Source of the DNA: Desulfovibrio sp. | GTDB taxonomy: Bacteria > Desulfobacterota > Desulfovibrionia > Desulfovibrionales > Desulfovibrionaceae | Length of the DNA: 38,505 nt | NCBI GenBank assembly: GCA_028708865.1 | Contig: JAQVYA010000011.1 | Coordinates: forward strand, 1-38,505 | Direction: 5' to 3' | Shown: positions 31,375-38,505 of the stretch, piece after piece | How the letters are laid out: each line of letters begins with the position of its first letter | How positions within the stretch are numbered: the first letter of the stretch is position 1 | The notes under the pieces: generated by a model | The model's input: only the letters and a program-made list of their open reading frames with translations | What the model was told of the DNA's origin: nothing | Database searches by the model: none | Translations under genes and position numbers: made by a program

Positions 31375-33039
31375 TCACTCGCCGCCCTGGAGCCGCTGCT
31401 CGCTTTCCAAATCCTGGGCCGCCTGCTGCGTATTCCCCAGTTTGCCGTGGATGGCGGCCCGGGTGCGGTACCCCTCGGCCGCGTTGGGGCTCATGAGCAG
31501 GAACTTGTCCGCGTCTTCCAGGGCTGCTTCGTATTCGCCCTGCTGGTAGCGCGCAATGGCCCGGTGCAGCCGGTAGACGGGCGTGTTGGGGTCAGCCTCG
31601 ATGCAGGCCGTAAAATCGGCCTCGGCTTGGTCGAACTGCTTGCGCAGCAGGTGCAGCTTGCCCCGCTCGTTGCGCATGGGGGCCCGGTCCGGAGAACGTT
31701 CCACGCCACGGTCAAAGACCTCCAGCGCGGCCTGAGGGTCGCTGCGGGCCAGCAGCACCCCCAGATTGTTGTACCCGCAGGACTCATCCGGATCTGCATC
31801 AATGGCCTTTTGCGCGGCCTCCTGCGCCATGTCCAGCTCATTCAGGGCCGCCAAGGTGCGCGATTGCAGGCAATAATCCCCTGCCAGGGGCTCGGCCGAA
31901 TCGAAATGTTTGGAAATCAAGGCCAGGGCCAAGGCTGGTTTTCCGCCTTGCAGGGCTTCCCGGGCTTCGGCCATGAGGTCCCGCTCGGGCCGGGATTCCA
32001 CGGGCTGCGCCTCGGGGGCCGCCTGGGCCTGCTCTTGCTGCTCCAGGCTCTGGGGCAGGAAGGCCGGGCGAACTTCCGGTTCCACCTCTTCCACCTCGGC
32101 GGGTTCGTCATCTTCCCCGCTCGGGCTCTTTGGTTCCGGCGTGCTCACGATCAGCGGGCTGCGATAGGGGCGGTTCAACAGCGCTGCCTTACGACGCGCC
32201 ATGGCGTCATATTCCAAGGCCTGTTCCGGCTCGCCGTCGGCCGCCTCCACCAAGGCCAGGCTCATGAAAATAAAATGATCCCCGGGCTTGATCTGTGCGG
32301 CGCGGCAAAGCAATTCACGGGCCGCGCCGTACTCGGCCGCCTCCCAGCAGGCCTGGGCCGCCTGTTGCAACAACGAGGCATCCCCAGGCTTCAGCGCCGC
32401 AGCCTCTCTGTAGCTCTCCGCCGCTTCTTCCCAGCGGCCCAATTGCGTATACACCCTGGCCGACTCCACATGCGCCATGACCAGATCCCCGTCCAGGTCC
32501 AATGCGGTCCGGAGCGACTCCAACGCCGCTTCCGGCTCACCGGCCAACCGCGCCGCCTTGCCCAGGTAGGCATAGGCCCGCGCACTTTCCGGAGCCAGGT
32601 CCAAGGCGTGTTTCAGATCCTTTCGGGCCAGTTCAATATCCTTGGCCGTAACCTTGCCATCCATACTCGGTCCGGAAGGCGTGGCCTGCACCGGTCCCAC
32701 GGGCTGGGTAAACAGGGCCACCGCCGCCCGGGTGACCCAGGCCTGGGCCAGATCCGGATCCAGCTTCAGCGCCTGTTCCACGTCCCGCCAAGCCTGATCC
32801 GGCGCGCCCAGCTCCAGGTAGACCCGGGCCCGGCCGGCATACAGCGTGGCATTCTCCGGCTCACGGCGCAGGAGGCTGTCAAAATGCAGCACAGCCTCTC
32901 GCCGCGCCGCACCGTCCTGCTGCCAAAACGGCTTTTCCAGGGAGGTCCGCTCTTCGGCAGAACCACCACTGGTCGCACATCCAGCCATAAAAATAGGGAA
33001 AATCAGCAGAGCGGCAAGCGCTCGCACAGAAAAAGACAT
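31375..33039 (-). CDS. TPR-repeat lipoprotein
   Basis: A 554-residue exported lipoprotein: signal peptide [20 protein letters not shown] with lipobox MAGC, then a tandem array of tetratricopeptide repeats in two blocks (about residues 40-280 and 360-550), separated by an acidic, proline/glutamate/glutamine-rich linker ([16 protein letters not shown], then [12 protein letters not shown]). Repeats such as [42 protein letters not shown] and [15 protein letters not shown] are typical. It is probably a scaffold for an envelope complex or secretion system; the partner is not evident. The ATG at 33039 has GGAGG ten bases upstream. The track ORF extends 80 residues further into the AT-rich region and is wrong. 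Confidence 0.9.
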   Translation of the reverse strand: MSFSVRALAALLIFPIFMAGCATSGGSAEERTSLEKPFWQQDGAARREAVLHFDSLLRREPENATLYAGRARVYLELGAPDQAWRDVEQALKLDPDLAQAWVTRAAVALFTQPVGPVQATPSGPSMDGKVTAKDIELARKDLKHALDLAPESARAYAYLGKAARLAGEPEAALESLRTALDLDGDLVMAHVESARVYTQLGRWEEAAESYREAAALKPGDASLLQQAAQACWEAAEYGAARELLCRAAQIKPGDHFIFMSLALVEAADGEPEQALEYDAMARRKAALLNRPYRSPLIVSTPEPKSPSGEDDEPAEVEEVEPEVRPAFLPQSLEQQEQAQAAPEAQPVESRPERDLMAEAREALQGGKPALALALISKHFDSAEPLAGDYCLQSRTLAALNELDMAQEAAQKAIDADPDESCGYNNLGVLLARSDPQAALEVFDRGVERSPDRAPMRNERGKLHLLRKQFDQAEADFTACIEADPNTPVYRLHRAIARYQQGEYEAALEDADKFLLMSPNAAEGYRTRAAIHGKLGNTQQAAQDLESEQRLQGGE

Positions 33040-33229
33040 GTTTGGAAAACCTCCGGTTGCGCCGGGGCGCTCAACGTTCGTAGCGGCAAAATAGCGCAGA
33101 CCACCTAGAAGGTAAATGCCCGCTTTTCCACCTTGGTCAGCCACGCTCCCTTCCCTTGCAACGGCCTCCCTCTGCACCCTGATACTCTCTGCATTTTTCA
33201 TATTGACTTGCAGCAAAGTTAACGTTGTT

Positions 33230-33249
33230 TTTTGTAACATTTTACAAAA
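33230..33249. promoter_or_regulatory. Perfect 20-bp palindromic operator overlapping the binding-protein promoter
   Basis: TTTTGTAACATTTTACAAAA has 8-bp perfect arms around CATT. It overlaps the -35 (TTTACA/TTACAA, 33241-33247) of a promoter whose -10 is a perfect TATAAT at 33266-33271, in the 470-base AT-rich gap before the glycine-betaine-type binding protein. The position is that of a repressor operator. Confidence 0.6.
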
Positions 33250-33271
33250 TACTTTTTCTATGAAATATAAT
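33241..33271 (+). promoter_or_regulatory. Promoter of the glycine-betaine-type binding protein gene
   Basis: TATAAT at 33266-33271 with TTTACA (19-base spacer) or TTACAA (18-base spacer) as -35. The mRNA would have a ~235-base leader containing two further dyads. The sequence is far more AT-rich than its surroundings. Confidence 0.55.
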
Positions 33272-33293
33272 TCGTACAACGAAAAGCAGATCC

Positions 33294-33375
33294 TGTTGCA
33301 CGTGGCAACATGTGTATCTGCACACCGCGCCCCTTCGCCGCATACAGTGAATACGTTGCATTGTCACAGCAACGT
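33294..33375 (+). promoter_or_regulatory. Two related GTTGC/GCAAC dyads in the leader
   Basis: TGTTGC-N5-GCAACA (33294-33310, centre ACGTG) and ACGTTGC-N9-GCAACGT (33353-33375) are perfect dyads sharing the same half-site, with starts 59 bases apart. They lie just downstream of the promoter and may be a pair of operators, or leader hairpins that can also pair with each other. Confidence 0.45.
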
Positions 33376-33513
33376 TTGCAGGTCCGCTTTTCCTAAGAAC
33401 AACTTACGGAAGCGATGCTTTCGCGTGCGTCCGTTCTTTTTTACCAGCGCACAGCAAGGCGAAATCAACATTTTACGGGCGCGGCTCCATCCACTTCAAC
33501 CAGGAGTCACCCT

Positions 33514-34455
33514 ATGCTTCGCTCCATCCATCGCGTCTGGAAATGGCCCATTTTTCTTCTTCTCATCACCCTTTATACCGCTGCTCCAGCCAATGCCCGC
33601 GACGCCATCCGGTTCGCTGTTCCGCCCTGGCCGGGAGTCACCGTAAAAACCATGGTGGTCACCGACCTGCTTGACGCCCTTGGATACGAAACCAAGCAGG
33701 AAGAAGTGGGACTCGTGCTCGCCTACAAGGGCATGGGTCTTGACGATGTGGACGCTTCCCTGGCCGGATGGACCCCCCAACAAAATCCCACGCTCCTGCC
33801 CCTGCGCGACAAGGGCGAACTGGAACTGCTACGCGAAAACGTGGACGGAGCCCTCATCGGCCTGTGCGTGCCCGATTACGTCTATGACGCCGGAGTGCGC
33901 AGCGTGGCCGATCTGGACCCCAACGCCGAACGGTTTGGCCGCACCATCTACAACCTTGAGGCCGGAAGCGGCATGAACACCTCCCTGGGCCAAGTACTCG
34001 AAGCAGACGTGGCCGGACTGGGCGATTGGGATCAACTCGGCATCACTGCACCCATGATGTTGGCTCAGGTTTCCGACATGATTAAGGAAAAAGAGTGGGT
34101 TGTCTTCGGGTGCTGGAGTCCGCACTGGATGCACGTGGCCATGGACGTCAAATATCTGGACGCTGTGCCCGGCTCCGAACCCTTCGTGACCCGCTCCCGA
34201 GTCTACACCGTAGTTCGCACGGGACTGGACAAAGATTTCCCTGAAATCTATGAATTTCTCAGCCGCTTTCAAGTGCCCGCCGCTACCCAGGACCAGTGGA
34301 TCTACGACTACAGCCATCGGCGGCTTAACGTAAAAAAAGTGGCCCGCAGCTGGATCGAAAACAATATGGACATGGTCCTTCCCTGGTTTGAAGGACTCCA
34401 CACCGTAGACGGAAAGCCCGCCCAGGAAGCCCTCCAGGCTGCCTTTGCCAAATAA
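33514..34455 (+). CDS. Glycine betaine/proline-type ABC transporter binding protein (OpuAC/ProX family), orphan
   Basis: A 313-residue periplasmic binding protein with a signal peptide ending APANA before RDAIRF. The OpuAC-type fold is indicated by FAVPPWPGVTVKTMV, SLAGWTPQQNP, GCWSPHWMHVAMD and the C-terminal VARSWIENNMDMVLPWFEG. The aromatic residues in PPWPG, GWTP and CWSPHWM are suited to a quaternary-ammonium ligand cage, so glycine betaine, choline or proline betaine is likely. No permease or ATPase gene follows; a strong terminator closes the gene, so it must work with a transporter encoded elsewhere. The ATG at 33514 has AGGAG seven bases upstream. The upstream region is rich in operator-like dyads, fitting tight (perhaps osmotic) control. 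Confidence 0.92.
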   Translation: MLRSIHRVWKWPIFLLLITLYTAAPANARDAIRFAVPPWPGVTVKTMVVTDLLDALGYETKQEEVGLVLAYKGMGLDDVDASLAGWTPQQNPTLLPLRDKGELELLRENVDGALIGLCVPDYVYDAGVRSVADLDPNAERFGRTIYNLEAGSGMNTSLGQVLEADVAGLGDWDQLGITAPMMLAQVSDMIKEKEWVVFGCWSPHWMHVAMDVKYLDAVPGSEPFVTRSRVYTVVRTGLDKDFPEIYEFLSRFQVPAATQDQWIYDYSHRRLNVKKVARSWIENNMDMVLPWFEGLHTVDGKPAQEALQAAFAK

Positions 34456-34468
34456 CCCCAAACACAAC

Positions 34469-34506
34469 AACCGGCCCAAGGCATTGCTTTGAGCCGGTTG
34501 CTTTTA
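34469..34506 (+). terminator. Rho-independent terminator of the binding protein gene
   Basis: AACCGGC pairs with GCCGGTT, with inner pairs AAgGC/GCtTT, followed by GCTTTT. It begins 13 bases after the stop codon. Confidence 0.85.
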
Positions 34507-34522
34507 AACACTCCCCTGGAAA

Positions 34523-34693
34523 GCCTCCGGCGGCCAAAGGGCCCGCGGCCCTTTGGAATCCCATTTACCGGACGCGCTCACGCGCGCCCGGAGACATGAC
34601 GATAAGTCCGAGCGGCGACAGCCGCGAGCTGTGAAAGTCTTTGGAAAGGGGGACCGGGGGAAGAACCTTTCTACAGAAAGGGTTGCCCCCGGG
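34523..34693 (+). repeat. Dispersed ~170-bp multi-hairpin repeat, copy D
   Basis: In the opposite orientation to copies A and B and head-to-tail with copy E. It begins GCCTCCGGCGG, contains the perfect palindrome CCAAAGGGCC-CGC-GGCCCTTTGG and ends with the CCTTTCT.../AGAAAGGG...CCCCCGGG hairpin. Some stems carry changes on one side (for example CTACAGAAAGGG). Confidence 0.85.
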
Positions 34694-34718
34694 AAATAAA
34701 AAGCAAGACAAAAGCAAT

Positions 34719-34889
34719 GCCTCCGGCGGCCAAAGGGCCCGCGGCCCTTTGGAATCCCGTTTACCGGACGCGCTCACGCGCGCCCGGAAGCATGGCGATA
34801 AGCCCGAGCGGCGACAGCCGCGAGCAATGAAAGTCTTTGGAAAGGGGGCCCGGGGGAAGGGCCTTTCTTCAGAAAGGTTTGCCCCCGGA
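34719..34889 (+). repeat. Dispersed ~170-bp multi-hairpin repeat, copy E
   Basis: Second head-to-tail copy, 25 bases after copy D and 17 bases before the stop codon of the convergent binding-protein gene. By eye it is over 90% identical to copy A in reverse complement. The ORFs drawn through D and E (34565-34777, 34641-34895) are artefacts. Confidence 0.85.
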
Positions 34890-34905
34890 AAATAAAAAAC
34901 AAATA

Positions 34906-35718
34906 TTACTGAACAAGATATCTTCGCTGAATCTCGCGATAGGTACCATCGGCGAGCATTTCCGCGAGCACCAGCTCCATAAGCCGTGCCAGGGCTTCGG
35001 GCTTATTCACTCCGGCATTGCGGGCAACGGCCAGATAACTGGTATCCCGGGCAATGGTCGTTCCTGCGGCAATGATCGTACTGGTCATGCCCATTTTTCC
35101 AAGCAGGTTGAAGGTGGCCTCAGCTTGCCCAACAAAGGCGTCCACCTGACGCATGAGCAGCAGCCGTATGCAATCCGCCTCGGTCGGGGCGCGCAGGACC
35201 TTGAACTGTTCTTCGGATGCGGACCGCTGCAACTCTTCCGGCAGGGGCACCCCCTGAGGCAGGGCAATGGTTTTACCGGTCAGGGAGAGCGGGCTCTGAT
35301 AATTGAGCCGGTCCGCTCCATGTGAAAAAAGGTCGTATTGATTCACCCGCAGGGGCTGCTTGCGGGCATAGGCCAGCAGGGGCGAAAGTTCGGGGATGTA
35401 CCCCAATGCCACCACGCCTTGGGCGCGGCCCTGGCGCAACTCGTCCAGCATGCGCGCCCGGGGCAAAAACTTGAAGTTCACGTCCAGATCCAACCGCCGG
35501 GCCAATTCCTGCACGATTTCACAATCAATGCCACGCGGCTGTTCGCCATTGGCAAAAGAATACGGCGCGTATCCGGCCTCGGCGAGAAAAAGCAAGGGCT
35601 CGGCCGAAACGGCCCACGGCTGGAAAAACAACGCGGCCAGCACAATCAGCGTGGGGAAAAAGACGCGCCCTCGGGCAGCGGCGCGCATCGGCATGGCAAA
35701 AAGCAACGGACGGATCAT
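34906..35718 (-). CDS. Family 3 extracellular solute-binding protein, orphan
   Basis: A 270-residue periplasmic protein of the polar amino-acid binding (SBP_bac_3) type. The signal peptide includes TLIVLAALFFQPWAVSA before EPLLFLAEAGYAPYSF. Typical segments are PRGIDCEIVQELARRLDLDVNFKFLPRARMLDELRQG, the LSLTGKTIALPQG hinge strand, and DAFVGQAEATFNLL. The first-lobe sequence YAPYSFANGEQPRGIDCEI is characteristic of the subgroup of stand-alone binding proteins common in sulfate reducers, so an ABC partner or a sensing role is equally possible. No transporter genes adjoin it. The ATG at 35718 has GGAGG four bases upstream; the longer track ORF is not supported. Confidence 0.88.
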   Translation of the reverse strand: MIRPLLFAMPMRAAARGRVFFPTLIVLAALFFQPWAVSAEPLLFLAEAGYAPYSFANGEQPRGIDCEIVQELARRLDLDVNFKFLPRARMLDELRQGRAQGVVALGYIPELSPLLAYARKQPLRVNQYDLFSHGADRLNYQSPLSLTGKTIALPQGVPLPEELQRSASEEQFKVLRAPTEADCIRLLLMRQVDAFVGQAEATFNLLGKMGMTSTIIAAGTTIARDTSYLAVARNAGVNKPEALARLMELVLAEMLADGTYREIQRRYLVQ

Positions 35719-36119
35719 GCAACCTCCGTGGTGGCGGATACGGTTCGGGATATTCGCTGATTCGTACCGCTTCAAGCCGATAATCACAAGGGATGCGTTC
35801 CGGTACGTGTCTGCCTTTTGGAACGGGCCTGATCGGGCGGGCCAGACGCAAATCAAGCCTTTCTCCTCGGGATGCGGCTGCTCAGGGCAGAGAAGAAAGA
35901 CAGTTATCGAAAAGTTACGGTGAGCATATTAATTTTGTTTTAAGAGAGATAAATGGTGTCGATGCGTGGTTATTGTAGAGGATAAAATTTATCTGATCCC
36001 TGCCGTGGGCACTGTCCAGGCCAAAGGAACCGCCGCGGTCCGGTCGGAACCACAAGATCCGACCCGGAAAGCCCGACACCGGGCCGCGACGGAATGCGAG
36101 CCGTTGTCCGGCCCGAAAG
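35719..36119. other. Intergenic region with AT-rich promoter-like core
   Basis: About 400 bases between two minus-strand genes. The part 35905-35995 is strongly AT-rich and contains a dyad GATAAA-A-TTTATC (35981-35993) and TAATAT/ATTAAT-like -10 sequences on the minus strand, probably promoter and control elements of the binding-protein gene. The right part is GC-rich; no gene was seen. Confidence 0.4.
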
Positions 36120-36359
36120 CTACACTTGAGAGATCTCCAAGGCGTCCTCAAAGGCCGCCGTCATTTTGATAGTCTTGCCTCCGGCCTCGTGCGTGAAGTC
36201 ATTGGCCGGAAACAGCGTCACGGCCGGGGCAAAGGAATCGTTGATCATGATGTCCTTGGCTTCGCCGTTGCTCTCAAAGCGGATGGTGGTGCCATCGTCC
36301 AGGGTCAGGGTTTCCCCGTGCTTCAAGGTCAACGGGAGATCACTTTGCTTGTAATTCAT
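36120..36359 (-). CDS. Small beta-rich protein of unknown function
   Basis: A 79-residue soluble protein of alternating short strands: LPLTLKHGETLTLDDGTTIRFES, then a segment with FAPAVTLFPANDFTHEAGG. No signal peptide, Cys or metal motif is seen. I do not recognise the family; the strand-turn pattern is compatible with a small beta barrel. The ATG at 36359 has AGGGG about eight bases upstream. An ATG at 36407 (16 residues longer) has AAAAAGGGAG only four bases upstream and is a fair alternative. It is divergent from the NlpC/P60 lipoprotein gene. Confidence 0.55.
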   Translation of the reverse strand: MNYKQSDLPLTLKHGETLTLDDGTTIRFESNGEAKDIMINDSFAPAVTLFPANDFTHEAGGKTIKMTAAFEDALEISQV

Positions 36360-36546
36360 ACGCTCACCCCTGGTTGCGGTTGTCCGGACCGGATTACTGA
36401 TTTTCATGTACTCCCTTTTTTGCTTTTTGTGAATGCTAACCATACGAAACCCCGCTCATTTCCCCCCATTCAGGTTTGATTCGTCCAAAACGGGGAATGC
36501 GCGGCAGGCCCTGGTTATTTTGCGCAGCCCGGGCTATATTCCAACC

Positions 36547-38076
36547 ATGGAAAAACGTGCCTGTTCTCTTTCTCCGTCCTGGTCCGGGTCAAAGCGCTCT
36601 TGTGGCCCTGCCATCCGCATATTGGCCGTGGCCCTGGTGCTCTTGCTGGCCTCGGGTTGCGCCTCGCGCCCTTTACGCGGGCACGTGGCGGAATTGACCA
36701 CGCTGCCCCAGGACCTGACCGCATACCTGGATTCTACAGGGGCGCAACGGCGGCTGGTGGAGCCTCAACGTCAAGACCGCATGGCTCGTGATTTTCTGGC
36801 GGCGTTCTTTTCTCCCTGGTCCCGCTCCGGCCCGAGCTTTGCGGCCACGGAATTTTCGCCTTACCTGCGGCAGGCCGCGTCCGGCCGAATTTTCGGGGAA
36901 AACACCTTGCCCCGCCCATCAGACTGGGGCAGGGAGCTTCAGGACAACGCCGCCCTGGACCAGTTCCCCAACCTGGGAGCCCGAGCCCTGGCCGTGAACC
37001 ATTCCTCGCTGCGCCTGCTGCCTTCCATGGCCCCCATGTTCAAGGACTTCCAACTGCCGGGCCAGGGATATCCCTTTGACCTGGCCCAGAACAGCGCGGT
37101 GTGGGCGGGTACGCCTTTGCTTGTCTCTCACATGACCCGGGACAATGCCTGGGCCTTGGTGGAAACATGGTATGCCAAGGGCTGGATGCCTGTGGATGAT
37201 CTGGGATTCGTGAACCCGGACCAGGTGCAGCGGTACCGGAACGGAGTCTTTGTCTCCGTAGTGCAGGACCGGATTCCTATTCGGGGCTGTCTTTCTCTTG
37301 TGCCCGATTCTGCCCGGCCTGATTCCCCTTTGTTTTTGCAATACGCCCGCATCGGCATGATCCTGCCTGCGTGGCCGGGGGCGGCTGTCCCGGGCTCCCC
37401 GGATGCGCCGCAGGGAATGCCTCAGGACGCGCCTCAAAGTACGCCTTCGAATGCGCCTTGGAATTCCCGCCTCGATCCGGTTCCCTCCTCCCCCTGGACG
37501 CTGATGGTTCCAAGGCGATTGCCGGACGGCCGCGCCGTGTTCCTGCCCGGTACGCTGCCCGCGGCGTCGGCAGCGCTTTTTCCGCTGGAACTGAGCACGT
37601 GGAATCTGGCCGTCGTGGGCAACCAGATGATGGGCCAACCGTATGGTTGGGGTGGACTATTCCGGAATCGGGACTGTTCCTCCACGCTCCAGGACCTGTT
37701 TGCCGCGTTCGGCCTGGCCCTGCCGCGCAACTCCCGAGCCCAGGCCGAGGCTGGCCGATTCGTGAATCTTGACGGCCTGCGCCCGGCGGAAAAGCTGGCT
37801 AGGCTCCGCACGGCTCCCCCGCTGACCACCCTGGTATACAAGCCGGGCCACATCATGCTCCTGGCCGGGACATGGCAGGGAAGCCCCCTGATTTTTCATA
37901 ATATGTGGGGCCTGCGCAGCACGGCCATGAGCGGGCCCACGCCCGGACGCATCGTGCTGGGGCGCACCGTGGTCACCAGCTTGCTCCCGGGCCGGGAACA
38001 TCCGGATCTTGATCCCCGAACCGGGCCGCTGATCAACGGCGTCACCGGCATGACGCTGCTGTTGGAATCCAATTGA
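36547..38076 (+). CDS. SH3b-NlpC/P60 cell-wall hydrolase lipoprotein
   Basis: A 509-residue lipoprotein with a signal peptide whose lipobox is LASGC. It resembles the Desulfovibrio enzymes with an N-terminal clip domain, two bacterial SH3 domains and a C-terminal NlpC/P60 peptidase, which cut peptide bonds in peptidoglycan stems. Catalytic residues are Cys377 in NRDCSSTL, His435 in KPGHIMLLAG and His451 in IFHNMWG. Before it, NQMMGQPYGWGG is the usual active-site entrance. A proline/glutamine-rich stretch (DAPQGMPQDAPQSTPSNAPW) interrupts the second SH3-like region and looks like a low-complexity insertion. The start at 36547 has a weak ribosome-binding site and is chosen from the signal peptide. 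It precedes an RsbW-like gene by 53 bases. Confidence 0.88.
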   Translation: MEKRACSLSPSWSGSKRSCGPAIRILAVALVLLLASGCASRPLRGHVAELTTLPQDLTAYLDSTGAQRRLVEPQRQDRMARDFLAAFFSPWSRSGPSFAATEFSPYLRQAASGRIFGENTLPRPSDWGRELQDNAALDQFPNLGARALAVNHSSLRLLPSMAPMFKDFQLPGQGYPFDLAQNSAVWAGTPLLVSHMTRDNAWALVETWYAKGWMPVDDLGFVNPDQVQRYRNGVFVSVVQDRIPIRGCLSLVPDSARPDSPLFLQYARIGMILPAWPGAAVPGSPDAPQGMPQDAPQSTPSNAPWNSRLDPVPSSPWTLMVPRRLPDGRAVFLPGTLPAASAALFPLELSTWNLAVVGNQMMGQPYGWGGLFRNRDCSSTLQDLFAAFGLALPRNSRAQAEAGRFVNLDGLRPAEKLARLRTAPPLTTLVYKPGHIMLLAGTWQGSPLIFHNMWGLRSTAMSGPTPGRIVLGRTVVTSLLPGREHPDLDPRTGPLINGVTGMTLLLESN

Positions 38077-38129
38077 CGCTGGCAATCGACGGGGCGTGCT
38101 GCTATCTTTGCCCCGGAGGAACGCTGGGA

Positions 38130-38505
38130 GTGCATATCGTGAAGCAACGGGTCTGGAACACCACCGTACCCAACCGCATGTCCGAGCTGGCCCGCCTGGC
38201 CCGGGAGGCGGAGCGCTTCATGCTGGGCTGCATGCTGTCCGAACGCAGCCGGTTCACTGTGCACATGGTCATTGAGGAGCTGGTCACCAACTGCATCAAA
38301 TATTCCTTTCCCGATGCGGAAGAACATTTCATCCGCCTGACCCTGGAACTGGATGGACGCTGCCTGCGCCTGACCCTGGCGGACGACGGCCACGAATTCG
38401 ACCCGCGCCACGCCCCCCGCGCCTGCCTGGACTGCGCCCTGTGCGAAGCCCCGGTGGGCGGCCTGGGCCTGAGCATGGTCCGCTCCGTGGCTCGGGAGTT
38501 CGCTT
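38130..38505 (+). CDS. RsbW-like ATPase (anti-sigma factor/serine kinase HATPase domain), 5' part
   Basis: Runs off the end of the window and is missing from the ORF track; 125 residues are present. The GHKL ATPase motifs of the HATPase_c_2 group are clear: N-box IEELVTNCIKYSF, G1 box DDGHEFDP and G2 box GGLGLSMV. Such proteins phosphorylate an anti-sigma-factor antagonist or bind a sigma factor or other partner. A cysteine-containing loop (ACLDCALCEAP) between the G1 and G2 boxes is unusual and could sense redox state or bind metal. The GTG at 38130 has GGAGGA nine bases upstream; GTG at 38139 with GGGAG is an alternative. Confidence 0.85.
   Translation, partial: MHIVKQRVWNTTVPNRMSELARLAREAERFMLGCMLSERSRFTVHMVIEELVTNCIKYSFPDAEEHFIRLTLELDGRCLRLTLADDGHEFDPRHAPRACLDCALCEAPVGGLGLSMVRSVAREFA

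Noticed and set aside
31375-33279. 80-residue extension of the TPR lipoprotein
   Set aside because: It runs into AT-rich promoter sequence; the lipoprotein signal peptide starts at the ATG at 33039.
1-38505. CRISPR arrays, tRNA or rRNA genes, insertion sequences, prophage, defence islands
   Set aside because: None found by eye: no regularly spaced short repeats, no tRNA-like cloverleaf with conserved arms, and no transposase, integrase or capsid motifs. The only dispersed repeats are the multi-hairpin elements.

Overview
The window is a high-GC chromosomal stretch of an anaerobic, sulfate-reducer-like deltaproteobacterium, most likely of the Desulfovibrionaceae. This is an inference from gene content: a class I hybrid cluster protein with a CRP/FNR-type site in front of it, a lipoprotein resembling the Desulfovibrio SH3b/NlpC-P60 hydrolases, many stand-alone signalling proteins, and a dispersed multi-hairpin repeat. 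No tRNA, rRNA, CRISPR array, transposase, phage gene or plasmid function was seen. The very long antisense ORFs in the track are shadows produced by the high GC content.

Layout. 1-3.1 kb: the 3' end of larB (nickel-pincer cofactor), then a reverse-strand pair of a BvgS-like sensor kinase and a CheY-like receiver. 3.3-7.9 kb: the most unusual part. It holds an amidoligase/C26 amidohydrolase pair, a SLOG-like nucleotide-binding protein, a small cysteine-rich protein divergent from a cereblon-type CULT-domain protein, and yigZ. 7.9-12.9 kb: a tandem pair of ~170-bp multi-hairpin repeats, hcp, and a chemoreceptor behind a sigma-54-like promoter. 13-15.9 kb: a divergent AMP-forming acyl-CoA synthetase and a LytTR regulator whose receiver domain lacks the phosphoacceptor. 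16-20.5 kb: a cobalamin riboswitch controlling metE, then metF, then a metallophosphoesterase whose ribosome-binding site is complementary to the loop of a strong upstream hairpin. 20.5-23.2 kb: a frameshifted diguanylate cyclase, pgeF, and 5-formyl-THF cyclo-ligase. 23.6-26.5 kb: metallophosphoesterase, rlmH and a small acidic protein on the forward strand, facing a methyltransferase and a 2-Cys peroxiredoxin. 26.6-33 kb: a large M16 (PreP-type) protease, ilvD, and a TPR lipoprotein. 33-36 kb: an orphan glycine-betaine-type binding protein with a rich operator region, a second tandem pair of the same repeat, and an orphan family-3 binding protein. 36-38.5 kb: a small unknown protein, an SH3b/NlpC-P60 lipoprotein, and the start of an RsbW-like ATPase.

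How genes connect. metE, metF and the 5-formyl-THF cyclo-ligase all serve one-carbon and methionine metabolism; metE is under B12 control, so the cell probably also has a B12-dependent methionine synthase elsewhere. hcp and the peroxiredoxin belong to nitrosative and oxidative stress defence. Most other units are one- or two-gene transcription units. Both repeat pairs sit exactly between convergent genes, which suggests a role in 3'-end formation.

Start codons were chosen from Shine-Dalgarno spacing and family length; many differ from the longest ORF in the track. All functional calls rest on motif recognition by eye; no searches or folding programs were run.
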